64,000 nucleotides of DNA from Phalacrocorax aristotelis (taxonomy: Eukaryota > Chordata > Aves > Suliformes > Phalacrocoracidae). This document shows positions 30,020 to 42,910 of the stretch, piece after piece. The first letter of the stretch is position 1. Every line of letters starts with the position of its first letter. The stretch is from NCBI RefSeq assembly GCF_949628215.1, contig NC_134284.1, positions 4,030,001-4,094,000 on the forward strand. Direction: 5' to 3'. Under the pieces are notes generated by a model that saw only the letters and a program-made list of their open reading frames with translations, ran no database searches and was not told the origin of the DNA. The translations under genes were made by a program, and so were the position numbers.

Positions 30020-30450
30020 AAGAAGCATTCAACAAATATTTATGTTCTGGAAAGACGATAAGTTCTTATTTTACAGAAAAGGCAAAATACTTTCCATTGG
30101 TAACAAGTAGGGAGGCCATTAAATAGCAGCTATTTAATATTTTTAGATCTGTAGGATTGGATAAGTTTACACCAACAAAACATTGGCTAAGAAACTCCAT
30201 GAAACGCTACAGTTGACTTTTAACAAATCTTGACAAAGCTAATATTGCGCCAACATCTTAAAAAGAAAAGTCTACATGGCTCTAGCCTATACTGCTGATG
30301 TGAATCCTGAATTAAGTAATGGTAATAATGTGATGTAACCAGTGAAGAATTGAAGGTGATAGCATAATGTAGAGGAATGTGGTTGTGTGGAAATCACTGA
30401 ATCTTCATCTTGTTTTGTGATGGTATCACAGATTTGATTGTTAAATATAC
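30020..30450 (+). repeat. Old CR1 LINE fragment, reverse-transcriptase region
   Basis: Order and wording match the CR1 ORF2 region: GGGAGGCCATTAAATAGCAG, then AAAGCTAATATTGCGCCAAC followed by ATCTTAAAAAG, and GAAGAATTGAAGGTGATAGC. The copy is heavily mutated and carries no open frame. Plus orientation. Confidence 0.65.
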
Positions 30451-33269
30451 CTGCACCTGTTGTAGTCAGAATAAAAATCAGTCTGTTTGCTTAGTGAAGA
30501 TATAACAGATTACTAGATTACAGTCCACAAGGAACAACAAGAAGAAGATATTCCTAATAATCCAAAGGTTTTCAGCCCAACACAAAGAGGCATGGTATGA
30601 AGAGTTTGAAGCTGATGTTATATAAACTTCTGTTAGAAGTATATTTTAAAAGCTACATTAATTAAACCATGGAACTGTTTATCAGAAGGTGGTCAATTCT
30701 TATTATTTGCAATCTCCAAAACAAAACCGGGTATCTTTCCCAAATACACTGTATCTTACATAGAACTCATAAGCATAGGGCAAAAGTTAGGTGATGCTTT
30801 TGTTGTTTGTCATGTCTTATGGCCCTAAAATCTGCAAAACTTAAATGAAAAGAAATTTTGTCATTAACTTCAGTAAGAATAGTTCCTCTCTAAGAACAAC
30901 CTCATGTCAGGACTGAGGATAATCGTTTAAGATTATATGAGATAGAGCAAATGGCCAAATACTGAGCTGTTTGGATTTTGAAATCCAGCTATTCATTACA
31001 GAAATTGAATTGTCTCCATATTTAAGGCTTCATATTATTATTATTTACAGGGTGTAACTTCTCAACAGCAAGATCTATTAGTAGAAGTAAAAATATCTTC
31101 TAAAGGCAGAGAAAAAGGCAGCCCCAGTGCACAAGAAATTTAAAACCACTCTGAACAGAACACTAGAAAATATACGACCAAGTATAATCCTGTACCAGCA
31201 TCAGGGAATGGGCAATATATCTGCTGAACAAGGGGCCAAGGTGTCTGCGTCAATGCAGATCAACCCTGCTATCTGACACTTGAGGCTACCTGTTCTACCA
31301 TCCTCCGAGAGTCTTATGTCACGACCTAACAGACCTAGTCACTGAAACGGACTCAAAATATTTAGTTTGGCAGATATTCTCTCTCTGAGTGCTTCCCACA
31401 TTTAGCAGAGGTTTGATGGGGCATCCTAACTCCAACAGTTCTGTAACTCCAGAATTCAGTGCTGATACTGGGTCATTGGTTGGGTTGTAAGATCATTTTT
31501 ACCAAAGACTGAAAAAACCCCTTTTATTCCTCTCTTCATCCTATTCTAACCAGACTCAGAAAACTCAGTATGTATTTTCATAGTGCATGAAGAAGTAAGA
31601 GACAAACAACTTTAACTAACATTTTATCATTACTTTCTTTTGATAATACTTGTGGAAGAAGTAGTTGCTCTGTGCCAAATTACAGACCACTGTTTGAATA
31701 AAATCTCTTTACCTAGGGATTCTTCCCACCTCTTCATATATTTGCATTTATCTTCCAAATCTATTTTAATGAGCTCTATATAAAAATGAGAGCTCATACT
31801 TCTCGAGCCTGATGAACGGGTAATTACTGTTTTGATTCCCATGAGAGGTCTTTGAAAACCCATCTTGTCATGGAAGTTAAGGGCATAATGTTTTAATTGT
31901 AGGTAAGAGAGTGCTGGGGTAGTGCTTAAGATGAATATTCTACCATGTAGCCATTGTCCAAAATATCTTTACACAAATGACGTATCAATTGTGATACAGC
32001 TCTCACCTGTATGTTAAAAAGAGGTCAGGTTTTTCTGCCAGAGAGTTGCAGCTATCCTCTCTCTACTAAACTAAATGCCAATTTTAGTGTTTCTCTGCTT
32101 CATGAGTTTGGAATCAGATAGAAAATGGTATGCTCTACTGATAAAAATTCAGGTCCGTTCTTAATTCATTAGCTTCTGGCAATTAGCAGGAGCACCTACA
32201 TAAATAAAGACAGGAGAAAATTATTCTTTCAACCTATTTTTGGTGTTTATGAGCTGGAATCAGGTAAGAACCTCAATCTTTTACTTCCGTTTCAAAAGGG
32301 CCATGGGATTCTTGTGCTGCTCGATATTGGATTAAAAGATGCCAGTTCCAGAAACCTTCCCCCTACACCAGCTGTTAGACAGATGACGCAGTGGGGGCAT
32401 GCATAGGTAACGGGTGCAGCAAATTCTGCCTGCCCTGAGGCACAGTGCCTCTGGGACCAGTGCTGCAATGGGTAAATTCTGTATAGCAACAGTAGTAACA
32501 GTGGAGTAGAGTCCAAGTTTTCCATAGTAAATAGAGATTATTAGGCCCGTTTCAATCCTGTTTTTTTTAAAAAAAAAAACAACAAAAAACAACTTTCGGG
32601 TCAGGGTCAGGCAAGAATTGAGAACAGAAACTTGGCAAAGCAGGGATTTGGGGGCCCAGTTTGGAAGCAGAGAAGCTTCCAGCTGAGCCATGCACATGTG
32701 ACATAGCTCCTGGAAAAGCAGCTGGAAGCGGAGCCTCCTACCGTTAATTTTTAGCCATTAGTTCAGGAACTGATTGTTTTAACACCTAGTTTTCCCAGAT
32801 CGGATTGTATCATCCCTTGCATGGAGCATATTAAATGAAATAATTTGAGATTTCATGTCAAATTAATGACTCATGCTTAAGTGCCAAAATGAAAAATGTT
32901 ATTCCTTTTAACAATTTTCTAAAGAAAATTTAAAATTTTACTTCACTTCAAAATACATCTCTTTTTAATTTTTGAGGGCAATAACTTTTCTTTAGAGAAA
33001 AATGAAACAAAATGGTTTTCCTCAGATTAAAAGCAACCTTTTGGTTAATCCAAAAGGAACGTTTTCCAGTCTGCATTTCAGAAATAAAAGAAAAAATAAT
33101 TTAGCTTTGGGTTGACTCAGAAGGTGTATTTTTTCAATTTCTTTTTCAGCATCAAACCAAAAAAATGGATTTTATTTGCTCAGTTCTGTACACAGATACA
33201 AATGGAGCCTGTGAGAGAGACAGGTGCTCAGCATCTTTGAAAATCAGGCCATTAAAGTAATGATTTTAC

Positions 33270-34195
33270 ACTATTGATCTTAAAGAGAAAGGAAATTGTA
33301 CAATGAATATATTTAGAGATGATACCAAAATAGGAAGGACTGGAAATAGCAAACATCAGAGGAGCTTAGAAAGCATTAAAATGAATATGATTTAATGTGG
33401 ATAAATGTAAAATAATACACGTGGAAGAAAATACTATCTGGCGTAAAATCAAAGGAACATTCTACAGGAAGAACAGTCATGTGGAAAAGATTTGGGGTGA
33501 GAGATAAGAACATATTGGACACGAGGTTTCAATTTAACGACGTTGCACAAGTAGCAGATCTATTCATGAAAACAGAGAGATATGAATTAAGATTTTGATT
33601 TGCCTATTGCTAATGGTTGATGCAGGGTTCTATTTCTTATCATTAGCCAAACTCTCTGCTATTTGGAGAAGTCAATTTATACAGAACAGCCTTTAAAATT
33701 TTTTTTGTTCCATTACCTTTCTGCAAATAAATTCTTCTGCTATTATGTTCAGTATGCACAGCAAGTGTCTTAGAGAGAATCCAGGAAATGATGACAGAAA
33801 CAAGTATTACAAGGTGTGATCTATTTTGTGAGAGGCTAAGGGTACTTCATGGTCAGAGCTTAAGGAAAAGAAGCTATGATAACAGTCTTTAAACATTTAA
33901 ATGGCAATAGTCCAAAAGGAGGGAGAGATGATTAACTCAGGTTGAAAATGGCATGTTAAGGAACAATAACTTGAAAGGGGAAAGAAACGTGTATATAAAA
34001 ATTAAAAACAAAATTTAAGTCACAAGGACAATGAGATGAAGAGAAAATTGACCCGAAAGGTAGTTAATGCATCGTGTCTACAAGTGCCTCAAAGGAAATT
34101 TAATAAAACCTCGAGGGTATTTACAGTGACGAGCTTTCCATGTAGGGCATTGGACTATTCTACCTAGATGATCTTTTCCACTTGTTCCAGATTTA
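33270..34195 (+). repeat. Old CR1 LINE fragment, 3' part (interrupted)
   Basis: GATGATACCAAAATAGGAAG and GTGGATAAATGTAAAATAAT match the end of CR1 ORF2. GATAACAGTCTTTAAACATT and TTGGACTATTC...CTAGATGATCTTTTCCACTT match the 3' UTR. About 270 bp (33,560-33,830) does not fit CR1 and may be an insertion or decayed sequence. Plus orientation. The terminal octamer repeats of younger CR1 are not recognisable. Confidence 0.7.
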
Positions 34196-34799
34196 AGGCA
34201 GTTTGTGTTTTGCTGTGCTTTTTTTAATTGTCAGAACTTCAAGGTTTTTTTAGTATTTGCAAGGCTGGTAAGAAGAAGGGTACGCTTTTGCTTTGTTACT
34301 ATTTTCCCAATTCAGGCTCATAAGGCTTGACCTGGAAAAACAGAAGGGATGTCAGGCACTGTTGGGTTTATCGGATGTGGCATTTTTGCAGTGATGTTCA
34401 GATACTTCCGTGACCACGCACAGCAAGCAGGGGTCTGAAACCCCCAAGCCCAAGACTGCTGGTTTCAGAACCTTGACGTTTTTGTTAAAAGGTGTCTCAG
34501 TTAATGAATTGTTCTGCACAAAGGAAATGTTCCAGAGCTTCTTCAGATGCAAGAATGCAGCTCAGAACCAGGTAGCTTCCATTTCACAGCTTCAAGGGGT
34601 TTTCTGCAATAGTACAAGATCTGATTTTCAAATGAATATAGAGTTTCTGGAGAACAGGATCACAGTCTCAGATAAAAATAAAAAAAAAGTAAGAAAAATT
34701 CTCCAGGTTTCTTCCCCAGCATACCCCTGCTCAATCCAAGCCTTGCCTGCAGGGATTTTAAGATGGAAATCACATGGCTAACATTAAAATCTTGTTAAA

Positions 34800-34900
34800 G
34801 GATTAGGGGCCGCATCCTGAGCCAGGTTAAATTGAATGCAGTTCCATTGACTTCAGTAGAGTTTTACCCTTTCGCAGCAATTGAGGATCTGACCATAAAA
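34800..34900. repeat. Sauropsid palindromic repeat relic
   Basis: GGGGCCGCATCCTGAGCCAG, then CAGTTCCATTGACTTCAGTA, then TGAGGATCTGACCAT. Both arms and the centre of the palindromic class are visible, making this the clearest copy in the window. Confidence 0.6.
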
Positions 34901-35347
34901 ATGTCTGGGGCTGGTTTATTACAGGAATGGATAGGTATGTTCAGATTTGATTTCTGGCTCCAGGTTTTCTGTTATAGTTGTCTAGTTCTTGATAAACTGA
35001 AAGAAAAAATTACATGCAGAGTCAAATACTTGAAAGAGCCTTACGAAATAGGAAATGCAAGAGGAAAACTTGCCAATGCAACATTGTGTTGTCTCATTTT
35101 CATGCATTATGCCACACATTTTAATTGCGTGTTCATACACATTTTTTTCACAAAACTATTGCCCCCTTTGTGTATTGGCTGGAATGAGGGTCCTGTTCTA
35201 TATTTCCTTTTATCTTTTTCACTCTGTGTGTGGGTCCCAGCCTAATTTACAATCCTGCCATCCAAACCCTACATAAAATACACAAATTATTCATTGCTTT
35301 TCCATAGTGACTCGTTAATTATTTTTATGGCATCTTATGAGAAAAAT

Positions 35348-35455
35348 ATTATCATTCCCTTTCCACAGATGAGAGAACTGAGACAGGAAAGGAATGTGGC
35401 CACTTTTGGGCCACAAAACAGATCAGTGCCAGGCCCAGAGCTCCTGGCTCTCAGC
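35348..35455 (-). repeat. MIR/CORE-SINE relic (minus orientation)
   Basis: ATTCCCTTTCCACAGATGAG and AGAACTGAGACAGGAAAGG match the reverse complement of the MIR core, followed further right by CCAGAGCTCCTGGCTCTCAG, corresponding to the left part of the element. Clearly related but diverged. Confidence 0.72.
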
Positions 35456-37664
35456 TTGTATTTTTTCTTCCCGAAAGGAGAGGAGTAGCCACACTCTCAG
35501 CTTCCAGTATATGCACCCGCAGTCATGAAGCTATTCCAAAAGGCAGGACAAAAATACTGCAGTGGGGACACTCAACTAATGACAAACACAGTGGTCACCT
35601 GTAAAAATTCTATTTTAACGCCACTTACAGAATTTCTGTCATAGCAACAAATATAAAAAGCTTTTCAGGGTCTACAGCTTAACCACTTGATCATACTTCA
35701 AGTTTGTAAAATCCCCTCGTATTTTATACACTTTTTTTCTCTCTACACAACATGAAGTGGGGCTTCCAGCAGCAGCCCTCCTTGCAGCACGAAGAATCTT
35801 TGGCAAGTACCTGGTTTTGTCATGTTAGAACTCTGAATATAATGGAAATTTGTCATTATTTATTAAATGTGTGTTTTAATTACTTTTAAATTATATCTGG
35901 AATTTCTGAGTCTCTGGAGTGTGGTACCATCTTGCAAAAAGTATGAAGTAATGTGTAAGCAACTTTGCTTATAGACTGGAACCTCAGCTCCTTCTATATA
36001 AGCACCTTCTGTCCTGCTTCATTAATAATACGCAATACTAATACGCAATATAGTCAGTTGATCTCACAGTCTATCAGACACACATATCCCAAAGAAATGT
36101 TTGTTGTATTTGTTCCTGAAAACTGGTTAAGAGGTGATGTATCTAAAAGTTTGGGTTTTTAAAATGTGGTTATTTATACAACTACATTAAATCATATGGA
36201 ACTGTTATCTGCATACTTTTTTTCATCTCAATATTTTATCTTTGTTACAATAACAAAAAGTTGTACTGATCCAGGGTATATCAGTCATCCGCTTGCTATA
36301 GACACTTTTGATATTGTTCATTGCAAGATGTTGACGCTTCTCTGTGGCAGAGATGGAAGAGATTCCCTGCAAAAGTATCTAGAGGACCTGCTCACTCATT
36401 TGATCGGTCTTCTGTTGGATCCACCAGGATCCTGTTTTGTCCTTTTGAGAGTTTTTTATAAGCAACTAAAAGAGACAGATATATTTAAAGGTAAGGTTGC
36501 ATCTCTTTTTCACCAGAGGATATGATCTCTCCTATGTTAGCAGTACGAGAGTGCTGAACATCATAGGAAAGGCTGTATTTACAGTACTTTTGGCTGGAAC
36601 TAGAAATAGAAATGTCAGAAGATACACGAGGAAACATGTGCTTGGGAAATTTTCAGTCCGAAGGTGCAGATTAAAGAGCTTCAGGACTTTTTCTAAAAAA
36701 CTTCGGGATAAACAAATGAACTTTAAATACTTACTCAAATGCCACCTCTTGGAAGGTTAAAGCTGACTGGAAGCTAGATTATAATCTTCGGTCACATTGA
36801 TCTCACCAATACAAGGGCATTAATCTGAAGTAAACTGCAGATTTAGCTGTTATAAGGCAATACAGCTTCTCCAGATGTTGCATTTCAGCAATGAGTTTCT
36901 CTCAACGTTGGATTTTCAAAATGGATATTCAGGAGTGTTCTAAACAGCTGTGCTCTGTCAGGACAGGCACCTTTTAATCTACCACATCACAATTCAGGGT
37001 TGTTTTTTTTTTATCCTAAACCCTTTGAAAGGGAGGCTACATCAGACAGAAAAGATATTGTACCCCTCAGGTAGAGTAAATGATGCACAGCAGCCACCTT
37101 AGAAGCAAAGACACTAGGCAGATGGATGGACATATATACTCTTACAAATACCTGCTAACAGCTTTGCTAATCTAAAGGTCAGAAAGCAAAGAGCAATCCA
37201 GAACATCAACTTGGTTGTGGATACTCCTCCCCAGAGGACATGTTTTTCAAGACTCTGTGAAATCAGGTTGGCAGCTTATGAAAGATGTAATCTTGCTCCC
37301 ACATGTCTCATGCAAAACCACAGGAAATAGCACTCATGTTCCTCGCACCAGAAGTCAAGACACACATAATCAAGTGCCATATAGCCCCTTACTATAATGT
37401 GTAGCCAGGAGGCTTTGGCTTGTTATCTGTGGTCAGACAATATGTGTGAGTGAGCATACAGAATATTTTTGTTCATCTGTGAAAATTATTTCTTCATTGT
37501 CACCATCATGGAGGTGCTTTTATGATTCATCCTTCAGTTAGTTGCTTTTCTGGACACATTCTCCCTTCTGATGGCCCGCAGGCACATTGCAATCGTTCTG
37601 CATGGGTACTTAATGCCAAAATGGGATAGGTAGTACTGATTCAACTCTCTTTTTGACCACTTTA

Positions 37665-37745
37665 CACTTCATTTACACCAGTATAAATGCACCAAAATGT
37701 GAAAGCAGAATATCATCAGAACTAATTCTCCAATGGGCAATTTAC
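37665..37745. repeat. Sauropsid palindromic repeat relic (partial)
   Basis: ATTTACACCAGTATAAATGC resembles the TTTACACCGGTGTAA arm of the family; the rest is decayed. Confidence 0.35.
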
Positions 37746-39698
37746 AGTCTCACTTCTGCAACAGCTATATTTAGCAATTTTTAAGGAAAATAAGAAAAAT
37801 GAAATTGCTGAACAAAAATGATTGAAGCCTTATTACAGCAAAAAGCTAGATTATTGTGTAGGGCTGATTTTTTAGAATATGTACCCCTTTCAAATTCTAA
37901 AAATGTGTGTCTATTTTAGACATTTGTAAGGCATTTGGCAAGCACTGCTTAGAAGATGATAGCGAAATTTAATTTTAAAGTTTGAGAAGCTTAGTTTAGG
38001 TCAGAAATGGAAAGCTATTTGAAGAGCTCAGCCTCTGCTGTGAAGGACACGTCTCAAATCATGCAGGTAACAGGAATTAATTCCTGGCAATTTTCACTAA
38101 TGCGAACTTAGACAAGACAGGATATTGCGAACTATAAATTACACACCTAAGCCAAAGCTTGAGGTCCAGTTTAGTTGCCTAAACCCATTAGCTGGCAGTT
38201 TTGCATACTGTCTGTCCAGAGAACACCAGTTCTAGCAGGCAATATTCATTCTTTAAAATCAATGTTCCTTTGAGTGTTGTCATAATCTCCCCAGTTCTGT
38301 CTGCAAAAATCTAAAACTCTTGTTATAGTTCCGAGACTAAAGGTGAAAGGATCTACATATTCAGATCATGATTCTTCTTCCTGCGAATCACGTTTTTCAC
38401 CATCCTTCTTTCTCAGGACTCCATATGAGCACTCTGGAAATCTGAGGGCTCCTAAACAGAAAGGGTAGAGAGGAAACTATTGGAAGAGACACAATGTGAG
38501 ACGTAGCTTCCTCTGATCCATCCGTAGCTATTGTGGGAAATGTGAATCCCAGAAGAGAGCCACTGGCTAGGGAAGCTTGAAAAATAAATATGGATGTAGC
38601 AGCATTGCCAAAGGAAGGAGTGAGGTGCCAAGAACCTAGAGCACAGGTGAATGCGTAAGATCTAGCTCCACACAGATGGTTTTGGACTCTGGAATCCAGC
38701 AGGTCTGAGTCGTTTTCGCAGTCCATTCTGCCACAGAGTAGAGAAAGGGTAAGGCTCACCTGCACTGTAACAATTCAGGAGCCATTTCTATATGGAAAAC
38801 CTTTGGGAAATATAGTCCCTTTAGTTTCTTCCCTAGGGTTTTTACTGCTAGAGGGGACAATCAAGCCCAGAGACCTATTACACACAGATTATCCCCTTAA
38901 TTTCATTCCAACAGCTATTGGTCTCTCTCTTCCTGCACTTGTTCCAAACACACAAATGTATCTTATTTTGATTGCCGCATAAAAGGGTGTCCCTTTTCAC
39001 TGCATTAAAGCCTAACCTTCAAAATCAAATTTTCCTTATAAAATAAAAGGGAAATATATTTGATGGAGGAAATTGCAACTAAATTAAGATCAACGTTAGA
39101 TAAACAAATCCTTAAATGGCTGCTAGCTATTGATTTACCTTCTGAACTGATTTCTCTGGCTCAGAAACTCTTTCCCACGCTTGGTGGGGAATACACATTT
39201 AAACCCTAGGGTTTGGTCTACACTAGGGAAATTTCTCCCAAATTGTCAGCAGTTTTAGAAGTGATTTGCCAACGCAGTTTTAAAAGTAAGTGGAATTGTT
39301 GTTTAGGCTTCACTGTGTTGGAATCAAGTAAGAAGAGTTTGGATTGTTTGGTGCTTCATCTGTCCAAGGACTTGAACTGGCTTTTAAGGAAGAATTCAAG
39401 AGCCCATATTAAGAAGTAATGACACTCCCGGGAGCTCTGAGTGGCACTGAGCCTCTGAATTCACAGCTTTCTGCATTGCTTCCAGTGTTCCTGGGATTTT
39501 TATCATATTTCACAGAAAGAAGAGAGTTTTTTTGGAACGCGCTGCTTTTAGGCACCAAACTCATGCAACACTTGATAGGTGCAGACTGCAAGTGTTTTAA
39601 CATAACATAGTGCAGGCTTTTATGAATTTGTGTCCCAACAGATAACTTCAACCAGTAAGTAATGTTAAAAAACGCAGACTGTCAGACTTTCTAGGTAA

Positions 39699-39721
39699 TA
39701 TTGTCAATACTATTGACAATA
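39699..39721. repeat. Perfect inverted repeat, 11-bp arms
   Basis: TATTGTCAATA and TATTGACAATA flank a single C. The dyad holds two TTGACA-type cores facing each other, like a binding site for a dimer. Confidence 0.9.
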
Positions 39722-42452
39722 ATATGGTTCTGCATTAGGCCTTCAAGTAAATTTCTGTTTAAGTATAACATCTGTTAACATGCAAATTTGAAACTTGACC
39801 CTATAGTCACATTTCTTCAGGTCAATATTTTTATCATACATCCTGAGTAATTTTATAGCACCAAAGATGACTGCACACCATGACGAAACAGCTGTTACTT
39901 TCAAAAAGTCTTTTATTGTAAACTCAGAAAATTTGTGGTATTAACAGCTTCTGTATGAAGAAAAACTGAAAAGAAAAAAAGAAAAAGCCTTCTCTACCTT
40001 CTGTATTATGAAAAGGACAGTCTTAGAGTTTTGCTTTAACTATCCTGAAAGTACTTATGTAACTGCATTTTGATGGGCACAGATGCAAGTTTTCTATTAA
40101 ACAACAGCTGTATTTCCTGGAGGGGAGGCCCTTTTAATAGCAAAAAAGTTTGTAGAGTAAGCATTTAGCTCTGCTTTCTCCAGTAGATGTCACTTGCAGT
40201 ACATAATAATTCATGTAAAGAAGTCAGAGTATATAGAAATGCGTTGCTTTCCTTGAAATATGCAAGCCAAATTAAAAAGCCATTTTAGTGCCCTGTGTAT
40301 GTAGTAAGTTTGGCATTTGGTTTATTTTAACAGATGGCATTGAAATAACAAAAGGTAAAGCATTTTTGTTTCCAGTTGATCAGTGCGGATTATGTCTCTA
40401 TCTCCCGTAATTTAAAATAACAGAAGGAGACAAATTTACTTGTTGACACATGCGAAGTCTGGGTCACACATGACCTAATATTGTATTGACAACTAGGATT
40501 TGGCAATTACCAGATTTACTCTAAAGAGAAAATGTATTATGTAATTATTTTTTACTTCAGAAGCATTAGCATTTTGTATGAAATTTTGTAAGGAAATATT
40601 ATATACCCTAACAGCAGAGCTGTTTTCTTGCATCAACAAAGGAGAACTTCTGGGTATATTATGTATTTAAGGGAAGCTGTCTTGCATTATAGCTGATCAG
40701 AAGTGTAAACGATGTTCTAGGAACTTCCTATATGATTTCTATTAATTTTTAATCAATTTCTTTTACTATAATGATAGTGTAACAACACTCTTCACTCAAA
40801 TCACTATGGGCTTACGTACGTGCAAAAACCTCATCTTTGGGCCGTCAGTGCCTCAGGGATACGCTGTGCCTCCATGATCTCAAGGTCACTGCTGATGGTG
40901 AATTATCTGCAAAGGTTCACGTTTTATAGCTTACATCATTTTCCTTGTCTCCAACTGACATGTCAGCCAAGACTCTATGTTATAGGATTTAGGCACTAGT
41001 GGTTCATTTGTTGGCTGATCACAGTGTTTGATGTCTCCTGTTTGAAGCCATCCCTCCTCTGCTCACCCTAGCAGTCCTTCCTTTCATCAGGTACAAGACT
41101 GTTAGGACTGCTCTGTTCATTCCCATGCCACTCTCTATTACATGGATGAGGTGACTAGGAGACCCAGCTTTCGACTTTGGCCTTCTCCTTTTTCCTTCCT
41201 GGATTCTGATCAAAGACCCACAGAAAAATCCCAGCACAGGTTAGTTTAGAGAGAGGGATAAAAACTAGCGATGCTGTCTTCTCATCTTATTCCCAGCTCA
41301 TTCCCCTATCTCCCCCAGGCAACCACAGACAAACACAATTTTGAGAATTTTCAGAAGGAATGTCTACCCAAGTAGGCAAGAACCACAGAGGCGTGGACAT
41401 GAGCCCCACTACTACACCTTTGCTCTCTCCCACAAGAGACTTGAATAATTCAAATGTGGATAAACCACATCCTGCTCAGGAGAGAGGTTAAGGAACGTAC
41501 CACTGGAGAGTAGTGGAGATCGTTAAACCTTTGTCCCTCATCCCCAAAGAAACCTGGTGTACACAGTAAATGGAAGGAGAAAAGACTATAAATACAATAG
41601 AAAAAATGTTTTCTCCAAAATGCAACTGCAGGTGAAATACTGCATAGGAAACTCAAAAAGCAACTACTGCCAAGTTGGTCCTAGTGAGAGCTACATGCTG
41701 TCCCTTTTTGTCTGACACAAGGCGAGGAAAGGAGGTGGGAAACAGACAGCAAAAGGTGATCATGCAGAAAAAAATGCAGTCATGGGATCTTTCTTGTCAA
41801 AAAGAACCTGGGAGGAGGCATGCTTGGTATAACTCTAGCTCACATACAGGGAGCGAGGTCTCTCTTTATTCAATCTGGTGATTCATAAGAGAGGTGTGGG
41901 GTTCAGGTGGTCTGATATGAGCTGCCCTGCATTGCCTACTTCAGGTCACATATAACATATTAGGTCTGTAAAAGTTTATATCCCCATTCACAGGCCAGAA
42001 ATCAGTATCAGTAGACTTAAAGAAGGACTTAGAAATGACCAGTAGAGGCAGTTTGTTGGAAAGATATAGAGCACTCCACAAAGGACAGAGAAAAGAAAGA
42101 AATCTGGGAATAAAGTGGAAGTAAAAATCCTGATAAAATTAATCAGGTTTCTGTGGACTGTAGAGACTTATGATCTTTGGCTGCATTAATTTTTGTTCAT
42201 TTTTTTTCTATATTCTTCAAGAAAAAGGAATTTGCCAGAAAATAAAAATAACCCAACCCTTTGAAACTTTGACCTGACACAGGCTTTTGGTATTCTTCTG
42301 CTCAACTGAAGAATGGCCTGTAATGGCATTGAGCTGTTTTCATAAGTAATGCAATAGCTGCTCCGAGATGAGCACATCCAGGAGAACCACATTTATTTTG
42401 AGCGTCATTCAGATTCCATTGTGATGGGTGCAACCTAAGTCTAAAAAGTGTA

Positions 42453-42505
42453 TTGGTATACCAAATACCAGTACCGATAAATACCAAAAGAGTTTTGGTA
42501 TTTAT
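42453..42505. repeat. Cluster of ATACC/GGTAT palindromes
   Basis: TTGGTATACCAA (42453-42464) is a 12-bp palindrome. ATAAATACCAAAA (42477-42489) and TTTTGGTATTTAT (42493-42505) are perfect 13-bp arms around GAG. Further ATACC and TACCG copies lie between. It could be the end of a decayed DNA transposon; no partner end was found. Confidence 0.85.
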
Positions 42506-42789
42506 TTCCTTTGCTTACAGACACACATTTACAGTTTTGACAATAATTTGTAATGTAAAGAGATGGGAATGTCTCATTTAAATGAAGATAATGTGTTTTA
42601 TTGAAGGTGCAAGAGGTTATGAACAGACAAACAAAAACCACAGGATTGTGTAATCTGAAGATAGAGATTTGAATCTAGTGATGCTCTTGAACAGGGATTA
42701 CAAAGTTAATATACTGGGCATATACTGACACCACTTCATCAGGGGATCTCATGTTCTGCCATGTCACAGCACCACAAAAATATGTATTG

Positions 42790-42910
42790 TGAGCTTCATT
42801 TTATAGGTATGGAGGGAGGTGTACAATCAGCTCTGATAAGCCTGGCCAGTCAGTGGGAGAGCCAGAAGGAAATCTAATACTGTTGATTTCAAGCTCTCTG
42901 CTATGCCCAC
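42790..42910 (-). repeat. MIR/CORE-SINE relic (minus orientation)
   Basis: CATTTTATAGGTATGGAGG followed by GTCAGTGGGAGAGCCAGAAG matches the reverse-complement MIR (dinucleotide changes throughout). It ends near CTCTCTGCTATGCCCACAAG, corresponding to the SINE's tRNA-related head. Confidence 0.7.
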
